From the NCBI GenBank assembly GCA_019510185.1, contig JAEKKV010000013.1:178501-242500 (forward strand): a stretch of DNA of 64,000 nt, written 5' to 3'. How positions within the stretch are numbered: the first letter of the stretch is position 1; every line of letters starts with the position of its first letter. Below are positions 32,957-43,859 of the stretch, piece by piece. The translations under genes and the position numbers were made by a program. The notes beneath the pieces were generated by a model. The model was not told the DNA's origin, made no database searches, and saw only the letters and a program-made list of their open reading frames with translations. The DNA comes from Verrucomicrobiota bacterium. GTDB lineage: Bacteria; Verrucomicrobiota; Verrucomicrobiia; Opitutales; Opitutaceae.

Positions 32957-33030
32957 ACGGCGCGGGGCTTCTAACTCGAATCTTGCGAAATTCCGGAACT
33001 CAGCCGCTTACTTCGCCACCCTGCCCCACC

Positions 33031-34365
33031 ATGCGCGTTTTGATCGTAGACGATGAGCCTGCCATTCGAAAAACCACCGGCCTGGCGGTCGAGGCCATGG
33101 GGCATGAGGCGGTGGGCGTTCCCAACGGATCGCGCGCGCTCAAGGAATTGGAGACTGGCGTCTTCGACGCGTGTTTTCTCGATCTGAAACTGGGGGCGGA
33201 GGACGGCCTTGGGGTTTTGGAAAAATTGCTCAAGGCGCAGCCTTCCCTCGCGGTCGTGATGGTCACCGCGTTCGCGAACATCAGCACCGCGGTCGAGGCG
33301 ATGCGGCGGGGGGCGGCTGATTTTATCCCCAAGCCTTTCACTCCGGAACAGATCCGGCAGGTTATCGACAAGATCATCCGCAGCCGGCGGCTGGAAAAAC
33401 GCGTCGAGCAACTGGAGTCGCAGATCACCGAGGAATCCCCCGCGATCGATCTCACCTCCGCCGAAGGCGCGATGCAGAAGACGCTTACCATCGCCTTCAA
33501 GGCCGCCGAGACCTCCGCCAGCATTCTCATCCTGGGTCCCAGCGGCACGGGGAAAAGCGTGCTCGCCCGTGAAATCCACAAACGCAGTGCGCAGAAAGAG
33601 AGCGCCTTCGTGACCGTGAGTTGCCCGAGTCTTTCCAAGGAGCTGCTGGAGAGTGAACTCTTCGGCCATGTGAAGGGCTCCTTCACCGGGGCGATCACCG
33701 ACACGCTCGGCAAGATCGCCGCCGCCGAGGGTGGAACCCTTTTTCTCGACGAAATCGGTGAGATGCCGTTCGAGATCCAGCCCAAGCTCCTGCGTCTGCT
33801 CCAGGAGCGCGAGTACGAGCGCGTGGGCGAGGCGCGCGTGCGCAAGGCCAGCGTCCGCATCCTCGCGGCCACGAACCGCAATCTCCCCGACGAGGTGAAG
33901 GCCGGCCGTTTCCGGGAGGATTTGTTCTATCGCCTCAACGTGATCACGCTCACGTTGAACGGTCTGCGCGACCGGCCGGCGGATTTCGACCGGCTGGCCG
34001 GCAGTTATCTCGATTTTTTCTCCCGGCGGATCGGCAAAAAAATCCGGGGCTTTTCGCCCTCGGTCGCGACCGCGTTCAGCCTTTATCCCTGGCCCGGCAA
34101 TCTGCGCGAGCTGCGCAATGTGATCGAGCGCGCCGTGATCCTCGCCGGCGGCGAGCAGATCGAAATGGCCGACCTGCCGGAGGAGTTCGCCCAGCCGGCC
34201 GACTCCCGCGTCCAGGTGGGCGCCCGCGTGACGCTGGAGGAACTCGAGGCCGAGCACCTGCGGCGTGTTCTTACCATGACGAAGACGCTCGACGACGCGG
34301 CCCGCGTGCTCGGCATCGATCCGGCCACGCTCTACCGCAAGCGCCAGAAACTGGGCCTGATGTGA
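33031..34365 (+). CDS. sigma-54-dependent response regulator (NtrC/AlgB type)
   Basis: 444 residues. The receiver domain (1-120) has Asp7-Asp8, phospho-acceptor Asp51 (FLDLKLG), Thr79 and Lys101. The central AAA+ domain (about 140-375) has Walker A GPSGTGKS, the sigma-54 contact loop as GSFTGA (usually GAFTGA), Walker B LFLDEIGEM, and R-fingers in the LREDLFYRLNV-type block (FREDLFYRLNVITL). A Fis-type helix-turn-helix ends the protein (LDDAARVLGIDPATLYRKRQKLGLM). It binds enhancer sites and remodels sigma-54 polymerase. The KinB-like kinase downstream is its probable partner; targets likely include the flanking small membrane proteins. ATG 33031 directly precedes the receiver. Confidence 0.95.
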   Translation: MRVLIVDDEPAIRKTTGLAVEAMGHEAVGVPNGSRALKELETGVFDACFLDLKLGAEDGLGVLEKLLKAQPSLAVVMVTAFANISTAVEAMRRGAADFIPKPFTPEQIRQVIDKIIRSRRLEKRVEQLESQITEESPAIDLTSAEGAMQKTLTIAFKAAETSASILILGPSGTGKSVLAREIHKRSAQKESAFVTVSCPSLSKELLESELFGHVKGSFTGAITDTLGKIAAAEGGTLFLDEIGEMPFEIQPKLLRLLQEREYERVGEARVRKASVRILAATNRNLPDEVKAGRFREDLFYRLNVITLTLNGLRDRPADFDRLAGSYLDFFSRRIGKKIRGFSPSVATAFSLYPWPGNLRELRNVIERAVILAGGEQIEMADLPEEFAQPADSRVQVGARVTLEELEAEHLRRVLTMTKTLDDAARVLGIDPATLYRKRQKLGLM

Positions 34366-34485
34366 CCATGCGTACAGCAACCGACCCCGACGTTCGAAAA
34401 AGCCGCCTTTGCTCCGCCTTCGGATGCACCGCCGGGAAGAATTTCCTGGCTGTGCCCGGACGTGAAGTCCTGTGAAACTCGCATC

Positions 34486-36276
34486 ATGTTGCGCACACGT
34501 CTTTATCTCGGACTGCTGCCGCTTCTGCTTTTGTTCATCGTCGTGTGCGCGGCGGCCACCCTTTTGTATCGGGATCTCGCGCGGTTGATCGACCGGAACA
34601 TCCGGACGAATTACCGCGCCATGATCAGCTGCTACGAGATGCGCGAGGCCGCCACTTTCATGGCTGGCGCACTCTCCACCGCGCAGCGCGGCGATATCAT
34701 CACCGCCAAGCAGGCCTACGCCGAGCAGCGGGCGCGCTTCCAGAGAAATTTTTTTGAGCAATCGGTCGCCTCCGTCGGCACCTCCCGCACGCCTTTGCTC
34801 GAAAAAGTGGATGCCGCGTTCACCCAATTGGATGAACTCGCCCGCGTCCCGCTGGACCGCGGCGGTGATTTTTCAATCGCCTCTCTGCACGAGACGGAGA
34901 CGAGCCTCTTCCGCACGCTCAAAGCCGTGGAGACGCTGACCCAGCGGGATTTTGCGGATGTGCAGGAGGCCTCCGAACGGTCCGCGCGCCTGGCGCGCCT
35001 GAGCATCAACTTTCTTTTTTTCGCGATGGTCGGGGCCATCCTGCTGTCGCTTTATCTTTCCTATCGTCTCGCCCGTTCGCTGTTGCAGCCGCTGCAGGTG
35101 CTCAAGGCGTCCGCCGCCGCGCTCGGCGAGGGCCAGCTGGATCGCGATGTGCCCGTCACCTCCGCCGACGAACTGGGCGACCTCGCCCGCACCTTCAACA
35201 TCATGGCGTCCAAGCTTCGCGTTTATCGCGACGCCATGGCTGAGCGCGTGACGCGTGCCCGTCGCACGATGGAGGCGACACTCACCTCCACCCCGGATCC
35301 GCTTTTTGTGATCGGGCGCGACGGCCGGCATGAAGTGCGCAACCCCGCCGCGGAGACGCTGGCCGCCGCTCCTGAGTGGGGCGAGGGCGTCCCCGCCGCG
35401 CTGGCGGAGCCGCTCCGGCAGGTGCTGGCCACGGGCGTTCATTACCTGCCCGCCGGTTACGACCAGGTGGTCACCTTCCGGATCGACCGCGAGGAGCGCC
35501 ATTTTCTACCGCGTATTCTCGCCATCGGTGACGAACTGACGGGTTTCGGCGGCGCGGCGCTCATTCTGCAGGACGTGACCAAGTTTCGTCTGCTCGATGA
35601 CGTGAAGAGCAATCTCGTCTCCACCGTGAGCCATGAGCTCAAGACGCCGCTCACCAGCCTACGCATGGCGGTTTATCTTCTGCTCGAAAAAAGCTTCGGA
35701 CCGCTCACCGAAAAGCAGCACGACCTGCTCGAGACCGCCCGCGACGACTCCGAGCGCCTGCTGCGCATCATCAACAACCTGCTTGATCTCAGCCGGCTCG
35801 AAAGCGGCGTCTCCGCGCTCCATCGGCGCACCGTCGCGGTGGCCGCGCTGCTCGACGACATGGCGCGGGAGATGAAGCCCATCGTCGAGGCCGCGGGACA
35901 AACGATCGGGGTAATCGTTCATCCGTCGCTCTCCACCGTGAGCGTTGATCCCGAGCGCATCCGCCATGTGTTCATCAACCTGCTGACCAACGCCTCCAAA
36001 TATTCGACGGAGGACGGCCGCATCACGCTTTACGGGGAGCCGGCCGCCGACGGATTTATCCGTTTCGGTGTGCGCGACTCCGGGCCGGGCATACCGGAGG
36101 ATAGCCTCCCTTTTATTTTCGAGAAGTTCTACCGCGTGCACGGTCAGGAGAAAAAAGGCGCCGGCCTCGGTTTGACCATCGCCCGCGAAATCGTGGTCGC
36201 GCACGGTGGCTCCATCGCCTGCATCAGCACCTTGGGTGAAGGCAGTGATTTTTATTTTCTCCTGCCCGAGACCTGA
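34486..36276 (+). CDS. KinB-like sensor histidine kinase
   Basis: 596 residues from ATG 34486. Membrane helix about 6-27, a helical periplasmic sensor of about 140 residues, a second helix near 172-194 (INFLFFAMVGAILLSLYLSY) and a HAMP linker. Then comes a PAS-like domain (about 260-350, MEATLTSTPDPLFVIGRDG), HisKA with His383 (VSHELKTPLTS) and a complete ATPase domain (LLTNASKYS, DSGPGIPEDSLPFIFEKFYR, GAGLGLTIAREIVVAHGG). Order and sensor style resemble KinB of Pseudomonas, whose partner AlgB is an NtrC-type regulator like the gene upstream. The signal is unknown. No phosphatase or third component is seen. Confidence 0.92.
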   Translation: MLRTRLYLGLLPLLLLFIVVCAAATLLYRDLARLIDRNIRTNYRAMISCYEMREAATFMAGALSTAQRGDIITAKQAYAEQRARFQRNFFEQSVASVGTSRTPLLEKVDAAFTQLDELARVPLDRGGDFSIASLHETETSLFRTLKAVETLTQRDFADVQEASERSARLARLSINFLFFAMVGAILLSLYLSYRLARSLLQPLQVLKASAAALGEGQLDRDVPVTSADELGDLARTFNIMASKLRVYRDAMAERVTRARRTMEATLTSTPDPLFVIGRDGRHEVRNPAAETLAAAPEWGEGVPAALAEPLRQVLATGVHYLPAGYDQVVTFRIDREERHFLPRILAIGDELTGFGGAALILQDVTKFRLLDDVKSNLVSTVSHELKTPLTSLRMAVYLLLEKSFGPLTEKQHDLLETARDDSERLLRIINNLLDLSRLESGVSALHRRTVAVAALLDDMAREMKPIVEAAGQTIGVIVHPSLSTVSVDPERIRHVFINLLTNASKYSTEDGRITLYGEPAADGFIRFGVRDSGPGIPEDSLPFIFEKFYRVHGQEKKGAGLGLTIAREIVVAHGGSIACISTLGEGSDFYFLLPET

Positions 36277-36439
36277 CGCTCAAACGACGCACGCCGCCAG
36301 CGGCCATGCGCTTTGCACAGGCTGATTTCGGACCTCATGCAGCTTGCACGAAATCGGTCGCGGGGATCCTTCGGGGAAAACAACTTTATGCTGCGTTAGC
36401 GGTTTATGCGGAGCGGTCTGTGACGGGCAAAGGCGACGA

Positions 36440-36455
36440 TGGCACGGAGCATGGT
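36440..36455 (+). promoter_or_regulatory. possible second sigma-54-like site before the elaB-like gene
   Basis: TGGCACGGAGCATGGT carries a perfect 7-base -24 element TGGCACG, but the -12 dinucleotide is GG instead of GC (36453-36454). It lies about 90 bases before the start of the ElaB/YqjD-like gene, in the 267-base gap after the kinase. Weak alone; of interest because the same activator gene is next door. Confidence 0.3.
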
Positions 36456-36543
36456 AGGCTATGGTTTTCGGCGAAATCCCTCGCGGCGCCCGTTCGTTTT
36501 CCGGGCGGCCTGCATCATCCGTAATACCCAACCCCCTGTAGCC

Positions 36544-36858
36544 ATGAAAAAGAACGACACCGCCTCCACCGACTCTCCCGAGGAACTCCTTGAGCAACTT
36601 CGCGAACTGGTCGCGGAGGCAGAAAAAACCATCAACGAAGGCCTTTCCGAAGGCGCCCAAGACCGTCTCTCCAACCTGCGCGAGCGCCTGCAAAACGCGC
36701 GTGAACAAGCGATGGAGGCATTGGCTTCGGCGCGAAACAAGGTCGTAGCCGGCGCCAAGCAGGCTGACGCCACGATCCGTTCGCATCCCTACGAATCGCT
36801 CGCCGTCGCCTTGGGCGTGGGCGTGCTTCTCGGCGCATTGCTGCGTCGCCGCTCGTAA
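36544..36858 (+). CDS. ElaB/YqjD-like (DUF883) ribosome/membrane protein
   Basis: 104 residues. A helical cytoplasmic part rich in Glu, Ala and Arg (EELLEQLRELVAEAEKTINEG, RLQNAREQAMEALASARNKV) is followed by the family end TIRSHPYESLAVALGVGVLLGALLRRRS with a single C-terminal membrane helix. E. coli YqjD and ElaB are C-tail-anchored proteins that bind ribosomes in stationary phase and under stress. The start ATG 36544 fits the family. In E. coli yqjD, yqjE and yqjK form one operon and the same order occurs here. Confidence 0.85.
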   Translation: MKKNDTASTDSPEELLEQLRELVAEAEKTINEGLSEGAQDRLSNLRERLQNAREQAMEALASARNKVVAGAKQADATIRSHPYESLAVALGVGVLLGALLRRRS

Positions 36859-36876
36859 CCGCCCCGCTTTCTCCCC

Positions 36877-37266
36877 ATGGAATCCCGGGGTTCAGCATCC
36901 GGCGGCTTCATCGACTCGTTGCGCGGGGTGGGCGACAGCCTGCTTGGTTCCCTCCAGGACCGCCTCGAGCTGCTTTCGATTGAAGTGCAGGAAGAAAAAT
37001 TCCGGCTCATCCAGCTCATCATCTGGGTGGCGGCCGCCGTTTTCGCCGGCGTGATGACACTGCTCATGGCCAGCGTGACGGTGGCCTACTTTTTTTGGAC
37101 CGACGCCCGCCTCGGGGTTCTCCTCGGGCTGACGGGTCTTTATGCGGTGCTGCTCGTGGTCATTATCGTCGGTTTCCGCCGCATGGTGGCCCGCCAGCCC
37201 AAGCCCTTTGCCGGTACGCTGGAAGAAATCAAGGAGGACCGCGCATGTATCCGGCGGAGGAACTGA
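36877..37266 (+). CDS. YqjE-like/phage-holin-family membrane protein
   Basis: 129 residues with an amphipathic N-terminus (FIDSLRGVGDSLLGSLQDRLELLSIEVQEEKFRL), typical of the Actinobacteriophage-holin/YqjE family. Two membrane helices follow (about 45-72 and 78-102). E. coli yqjE lies directly after yqjD as here. Function unknown; despite the family name there is no phage context. It starts 18 bases after the ElaB-like gene and overlaps the next gene by 22 bases, so the three are one transcript. Confidence 0.82.
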   Translation: MESRGSASGGFIDSLRGVGDSLLGSLQDRLELLSIEVQEEKFRLIQLIIWVAAAVFAGVMTLLMASVTVAYFFWTDARLGVLLGLTGLYAVLLVVIIVGFRRMVARQPKPFAGTLEEIKEDRACIRRRN

Positions 37267-37535
37267 AGCATCTCGCGCGGCGCAAACTCACGATCAGCGG
37301 ACGCATCGGAGTCCACCGCGAGGAATGTGCCGGACATCTGGCTCGGCTTGTCCGTCCTCTTGCCTGGCTTGATCGCGCCCGCTTCCGATGGCACAGGGTG
37401 CCGCCTCTTGCCAAGGTCGTGGCAGTCCCGCTCTTCCTGCTCGTCAAACGCGCGCTCTTTCCAAAGGCCCGGCTGTTCCGCCCCCTGCTGCACTGGACGC
37501 CGTTCATTCTGAGCCAGCTCCGCGCGGGTCGTTGA
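37245..37535 (+). CDS. YqjK-like small protein
   Basis: 96 residues, basic: MYPAEELKHLARRKLTISGR at the start, then RPLAWLDRARFRWHRVPPLAKVV and a weakly hydrophobic stretch VAVPLFLLVKRALF. The position after yqjD-yqjE and the size match E. coli YqjK, although direct similarity is hard to judge by eye. The start is supported by a perfect AAGGAGG ribosome site 7 bases upstream, inside the end of the yqjE-like gene. Function unknown. Confidence 0.7.
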   Translation: MYPAEELKHLARRKLTISGRIGVHREECAGHLARLVRPLAWLDRARFRWHRVPPLAKVVAVPLFLLVKRALFPKARLFRPLLHWTPFILSQLRAGR

Positions 37536-37570
37536 AGATCGCCGGCAAATTCCAATTTCCCCCAACCATC

Positions 37571-37795
37571 ATGAACAAATTTATCGCCATTCTCCTTATC
37601 GTTGTCGGTGCCGCGCTCCTCATCAAAGGAGTGTCACGCAAGGATTCCCTGGCTGGCGGCGCGGCCGAAGTGGGCACCAGTGTCGCCAACAAAGTCGACG
37701 GCGGCGGCCGGATTCCCGCCCATTATTATTACATCATCGGAGGCGTCGTACTGATGGCCGGCGGCATCGGCGTTCTGGCCAGACGACCGCTCTGA
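37571..37795 (+). CDS. DUF3185 small membrane protein
   Basis: 74 residues. N-terminal membrane helix FIAILLIVVGAALLIKGV, a polar loop SVANKVDGGGRIP, and a second helix YYYIIGGVVLMAGGIGVLA, the layout of DUF3185. Function unknown. It starts 35 bases after the YqjK-like gene and closes the run of small stress-type membrane proteins. The convergent U32 gene ends 6 bases further on. Confidence 0.82.
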   Translation: MNKFIAILLIVVGAALLIKGVSRKDSLAGGAAEVGTSVANKVDGGGRIPAHYYYIIGGVVLMAGGIGVLARRPL

Positions 37796-37801
37796 CGGAA
37801 A

Positions 37802-40375
<2,574 letters not shown>

Positions 40376-40408
40376 GTGCCTGCCCGGCGTCGGGGCAAGC
40401 ACCGGAAG

Positions 40409-40431
40409 TTTGTCACGTATTACGTGACAAA
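40409..40431. promoter_or_regulatory. 23-bp perfect palindrome, probable operator
   Basis: TTTGTCACGTA (40409-40419), one central T, then its exact reverse complement (40421-40431). An outer ACCGG/CCGGT pair (40401-40405 and 40432-40436) extends the symmetry with a 3-base offset. It sits 34 bases before ATG 40375 of the U32 gene, in the gap after ubiB. No U-tract follows on either strand, so a dimeric repressor or activator site is more likely than a terminator. The regulator is unknown. Confidence 0.65.
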
Positions 40432-40489
40432 CCGGTCTGAAGGCAGGTTGGATGCGTTTGAGCGGGGATCGGGGGCGGCCCGAAGGACG

Positions 40490-42142
40490 TCACTTGTGAC
40501 GGCCGTGGTGGAAGATGTCCCAGATGACGTACAGGCCGAGGAGAGCGGAGAGCATGTAGCCAACCATGCCAAGGGCGGGATAGCCGAAGAGATGCGGCTC
40601 TACCCGGGTCGTGATGATGAGCGAGGAGCCCATGATCAAGGAGCCGATGATCACGCCGAGGGTGATGCGATTGCTCGCGGTCTTGAGCGCGTCGTCGAGA
40701 TCGTCGAGGCCTTGGTGTTGGAACTTGATCGTGAGGTCGTCGTGCTCGATACGCCGGATGATGCGGAAAATGTCGCCGGGCAGCTCGCGCGCGCCGGTGA
40801 GCAGGGAACGCATGAGCCCGCGCGTCTCGCGCAGCATGGCGCGGACGCTGCTGCGGTCGCGTTGCAACTCAAGCAGGACGGGGCGGGCCACGGCGCGCAG
40901 GTCGAAGCCGGGGTCGAGCGTACGGGCGACCTCCTCGATGGAGAGCACGGCCTTGGCCATGAGCGAGTAGTCGCGGGTGACGCTGATGCCGTTCTGGCCG
41001 AAAATGAAGAGGAGTTTGAGCATCGCGCGCCCGAGTTGCACGTGGCCGATGGCGCTGTTGAAATCCTCGCGGAGGGCGAGGGTGACGTCGCGCTCCATGG
41101 CGCGCAGATCGGCGCGGCCGGCGGGGCTGCCGAGCTCGGCGGCGATCTGCACGATGCGCTCGGCGTCTTGCTCGACGGCGGCGAGGAAAAGATCGGCCAG
41201 GCCGAGGCGCAGGCGGCGGGTGAGGTGGCCGGCCATGCCCCAGTCGAGAAAACAGAGGCGTCCGTCAGGCGTGATGAGCACGTTGCCGGCGTGCGGATCG
41301 GCGTGAAAGAAGCCGGCGATGAGCACCTGGTGGATGAGGGAGGTGGCGCCGTTGGCAGCGATGCGCCGGGCTTCCGCGGGCGGGAGGTGCGCGGTATGCA
41401 CGGTTTCGCCGGTGATGCGTTCCGTCACGAGCACGCGTTCGCCGGAAAATTCGTCGACGACGCCGGGCGCGAAGACGCGATCGGCGTGGGGATTGAGCGC
41501 GTTGAAATACCGCTGGTTGCGCGCCTCGTGGCGAAAATCGAGTTCGCGAAGGAGGTTGATTTTCACCTCCTCGACGGCGGCGGGCAGGTCGTAGGGCTGG
41601 AGGATGGCGACGCGCTGGTGAAGCTGGCCGATGAACCAGGTGAGCAGGTCGAGGTCGGCCTGAATGGTACGATGGAGATTGGGTCGCTGGATTTTGACGG
41701 CGACATCACGGCCGTCGTATAGGCGGGCGAAATAAACCTGGGCGAGCGAGGCGCTGGCGATGGGGATCTCCACGAACTCCGCGAACACCCGGGCGGCATC
41801 GAGGGGCAGCTCTTCCGCGAGCACCGGACGCATTTCGGAAAAAGGGAGCGGGCGAACGGCGTTTTGCAGTTTGCGCAGTTCGTAAATGAGCGCGGGCGGC
41901 AGCGCGTCGGGCCGCATGCTCATGAGCTGGCCGGCCTTCACAAAGGTCGGGCCCAGCTCCTCCAGCGCGAGGCGGATGCGCTCCCAAATGGTGTGGCGCT
42001 CCACCGGCTGCGGGACGAGCCGCTGCCACCAGCCGCCCTGCGGATCGATCTGGTTGAGCAGGTTGGCGAAGCCGTGCTTCGCGAGCACGGTGAAGATCTG
42101 CTTCGCGCGGACGGCGTTGCTGAAAAAACCGAGCGGCTTCAC
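40490..42142 (-). CDS. ubiB: UbiB/ABC1 family atypical kinase
   Basis: 550 residues, GTG start. Conserved features: KAGQLMSMRPDALP (the KxGQ motif of UbiB-type kinases), SASLAQVYFARLYDGRDVAVKIQRP with the A-rich loop and lysine, the histidine-rich FHADPHAGN loop and FLDWGM in place of DFG. Two membrane helices lie at the C-terminus (about 495-545). UbiB proteins support quinone biosynthesis through an ATPase activity. The start overlaps the stop of the phasin-like gene by 4 bases (GTGA), so translation is coupled. Confidence 0.88.
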   Translation of the reverse strand: MKPLGFFSNAVRAKQIFTVLAKHGFANLLNQIDPQGGWWQRLVPQPVERHTIWERIRLALEELGPTFVKAGQLMSMRPDALPPALIYELRKLQNAVRPLPFSEMRPVLAEELPLDAARVFAEFVEIPIASASLAQVYFARLYDGRDVAVKIQRPNLHRTIQADLDLLTWFIGQLHQRVAILQPYDLPAAVEEVKINLLRELDFRHEARNQRYFNALNPHADRVFAPGVVDEFSGERVLVTERITGETVHTAHLPPAEARRIAANGATSLIHQVLIAGFFHADPHAGNVLITPDGRLCFLDWGMAGHLTRRLRLGLADLFLAAVEQDAERIVQIAAELGSPAGRADLRAMERDVTLALREDFNSAIGHVQLGRAMLKLLFIFGQNGISVTRDYSLMAKAVLSIEEVARTLDPGFDLRAVARPVLLELQRDRSSVRAMLRETRGLMRSLLTGARELPGDIFRIIRRIEHDDLTIKFQHQGLDDLDDALKTASNRITLGVIIGSLIMGSSLIITTRVEPHLFGYPALGMVGYMLSALLGLYVIWDIFHHGRHK

Positions 42143-42459
42143 GGCTCGCCGGAGCGGGTGGGGGGAGTGGCGAGCTTCGTTTCGAGCACGAGGATGCGTT
42201 CCTCAAGTGCGGCGAGGCGGGCGGTGGTTTGTGAGTCGGAACGCGCGACAAAATCCTTGATTTTGGCGCCGAGGGTGTGGCTGACCTCGTCGAATTCCTT
42301 GCGGCCTTGTTCGGCGATCTTGTCGGCGATGATGCGCGCGTCCTCGGCCTTGACCTTGCCTTGTTTGACATAGTCGCCGAGGGCCTCCTCGACTTTTTCC
42401 TTGGTGATGACAGCGGCGCCCACGCCCGCGAGAAGGGTTTTTTTAATGACGTCGATCAT
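42139..42459 (-). CDS. phasin-like small helical protein
   Basis: 106 residues, almost wholly helical: MIDVIKKTLLAGVGAAVITKEKVEEAL, a basic middle, and a C-terminal coiled coil TTARLAALEERILVLETKL. It resembles PhaI/PhaF-type polyhydroxyalkanoate regulatory phasins and the small proteins often placed upstream of ubiB. No PHA synthase is in the window, so granule binding is not supported by context. A 4-base overlap with ubiB suggests a functional link to that kinase. No ribosome site is evident. Confidence 0.7.
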   Translation of the reverse strand: MIDVIKKTLLAGVGAAVITKEKVEEALGDYVKQGKVKAEDARIIADKIAEQGRKEFDEVSHTLGAKIKDFVARSDSQTTARLAALEERILVLETKLATPPTRSGEP

Positions 42460-42518
42460 GGTGAATCGAGGATATGCCGATCATTCCCCCGGGCAACCGC
42501 AAAGGCGGTCCGGAGCGC

Positions 42519-43787
42519 TCAATCGGCCACCACGGCCAGGGCGACGCCGCCGGGGTGCCCGGGTTTCGCCGCCTGCGGGACGGCCGCACGCAACCGCCAC
42601 GCCAGCACCAAAGTAAGGGCGAACGCCGCCACGGCGACGTAGCCCGCTTGCTGGTATCCGGCGAGCCGGCCCGAGGAGTCGCGGGTAACGAGCATGCCTG
42701 CGGTGAGATTGGCGACGCCGCTGGCCGCCTGCTGGACGGCGGAGTTCACGCTCATGAAACCGCCGCGATAGCGGGCCTCCACGGAATTGGTGATCATGGC
42801 CATCGTCGGTGTGTAACGGCCCGACATGGCCACGAAAAACAGCGAGGTGATGCCGACCGTGAGGAAGACCGGAGCCGGCCCGAGGCGGGTGAGGATCAGC
42901 ACGGCGACGATGGCGAGGAGCGTCACCCAGGCGAGCACGTGAAGTTTGTCGTGCCGGTCCGACAGCCGGCCGAAAATCGGCGTGGTGAAGAGCGAGGTCA
43001 GTCCGCCGCACAGATAGATGTAGAAGAGCTGATGTTCGCTCAGGCCGGTGTTGGCCACGAGCGAAGGCGCCATGAAAGGAATCACGCTGCCACCGGCAAA
43101 CACCAGCATGGCGGTGAGCAGGAAACCACGTCCGTGCACGCGATGCGTGAGAATTTCCCACATCTGGCGGCCGGGATGGGCGCTGGTGGCCGCGGGCGGC
43201 CGGTTCGGCAGAAAACGCGCCGCGACGCACCAGATGGGCACGCTTAGGCCGGCGAGCAGCAGGAACGGCGCGTGCCAGCCGAAGGTGTTGGCGAGGAAAA
43301 GTCCCGAGGGCACGCCGAGCACAGACGCGATGGGGAAGGCGGTCATGACCATGCCCATGCCGCGGCCGCGCCGCTCGGGGGGAATCACGTCACCCACGAT
43401 GGCCATGACGATCGATCCGGCGACGCCGCCGCAGGCGCCCGCCGCGAGTCGCGCGACCAGGAGCCAGTGGTAAGAGGGGGCGAGGGCGCAGCCGAGCGTG
43501 GCCAGGCCGAAGCCGGCATAGAGCGCGAGCAACGCGTGCTTGCGGTCGAGGCGGTCGGCAAAAAATCCCCCGAAAAAGCCCGTGATGGCGGCGGCGAGCC
43601 CGTAGGCGGCCACAAGATGGCTGAATTGCCCGGGGGAAATATTGAACACCCGCATGAGGCCCGCACCGAGGGGCATCATGATCATGAAATCCATGATGTG
43701 CGTGAATTGCACGGCGGCCAAAGTGAACAACACGCCGCGCTCCGAAGTGGCGCGGCGGGGAGTGGCGGAGGAAGACATGGTCGTCAC
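42519..43787 (-). CDS. MFS transporter
   Basis: 422 residues with twelve predicted hydrophobic segments. The loop-2/3 motif GFFGGFFADRLDRKHALL is the MFS signature between helices 2 and 3, and PSGLFLANTFGWHAPFLLLAG marks the fifth helix end. The second half repeats it weakly (FGRLSDRHDKLHV). The closest type is drug/sugar efflux (AraJ-like). Substrate unknown. It lies 59 bases upstream of the phasin-like gene on the same strand. Confidence 0.85.
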   Translation of the reverse strand: MTTMSSSATPRRATSERGVLFTLAAVQFTHIMDFMIMMPLGAGLMRVFNISPGQFSHLVAAYGLAAAITGFFGGFFADRLDRKHALLALYAGFGLATLGCALAPSYHWLLVARLAAGACGGVAGSIVMAIVGDVIPPERRGRGMGMVMTAFPIASVLGVPSGLFLANTFGWHAPFLLLAGLSVPIWCVAARFLPNRPPAATSAHPGRQMWEILTHRVHGRGFLLTAMLVFAGGSVIPFMAPSLVANTGLSEHQLFYIYLCGGLTSLFTTPIFGRLSDRHDKLHVLAWVTLLAIVAVLILTRLGPAPVFLTVGITSLFFVAMSGRYTPTMAMITNSVEARYRGGFMSVNSAVQQAASGVANLTAGMLVTRDSSGRLAGYQQAGYVAVAAFALTLVLAWRLRAAVPQAAKPGHPGGVALAVVAD

Positions 43788-43859
43788 GGTTGTCAGTTTT
43801 GGTCTGCGCGCAACCGGCGGCGGAGGTTAGACGCGGTGGGATCGCGTCTCCGCTCCCTT

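Noticed and set aside
32971..34827. 618-residue minus-strand ORF opposite the sigma-54 regulator
   Set aside because: The regulator on the plus strand has all expected motifs; the antisense frame is a composition effect.
36280..36786. 168-residue minus-strand ORF in the gap after the kinase
   Set aside because: Overlaps the well-supported ElaB/YqjD-like gene on the plus strand and shows no family motif; the gap itself looks regulatory.
36877..37266. Possible prophage remnant because of the holin-family name
   Set aside because: The protein is a YqjE-type host gene in a yqjD-yqjE-yqjK arrangement; no phage genes, integrase or att-like repeats are near.
40489..40500. GTCAC-TT-GTGAC dyad near the end of ubiB, about 74 bases from the large palindrome
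   Set aside because: Arms resemble the main operator but the spacing between half-sites differs (2 versus 7 bases) and it overlaps the ubiB stop codon. Probably chance.
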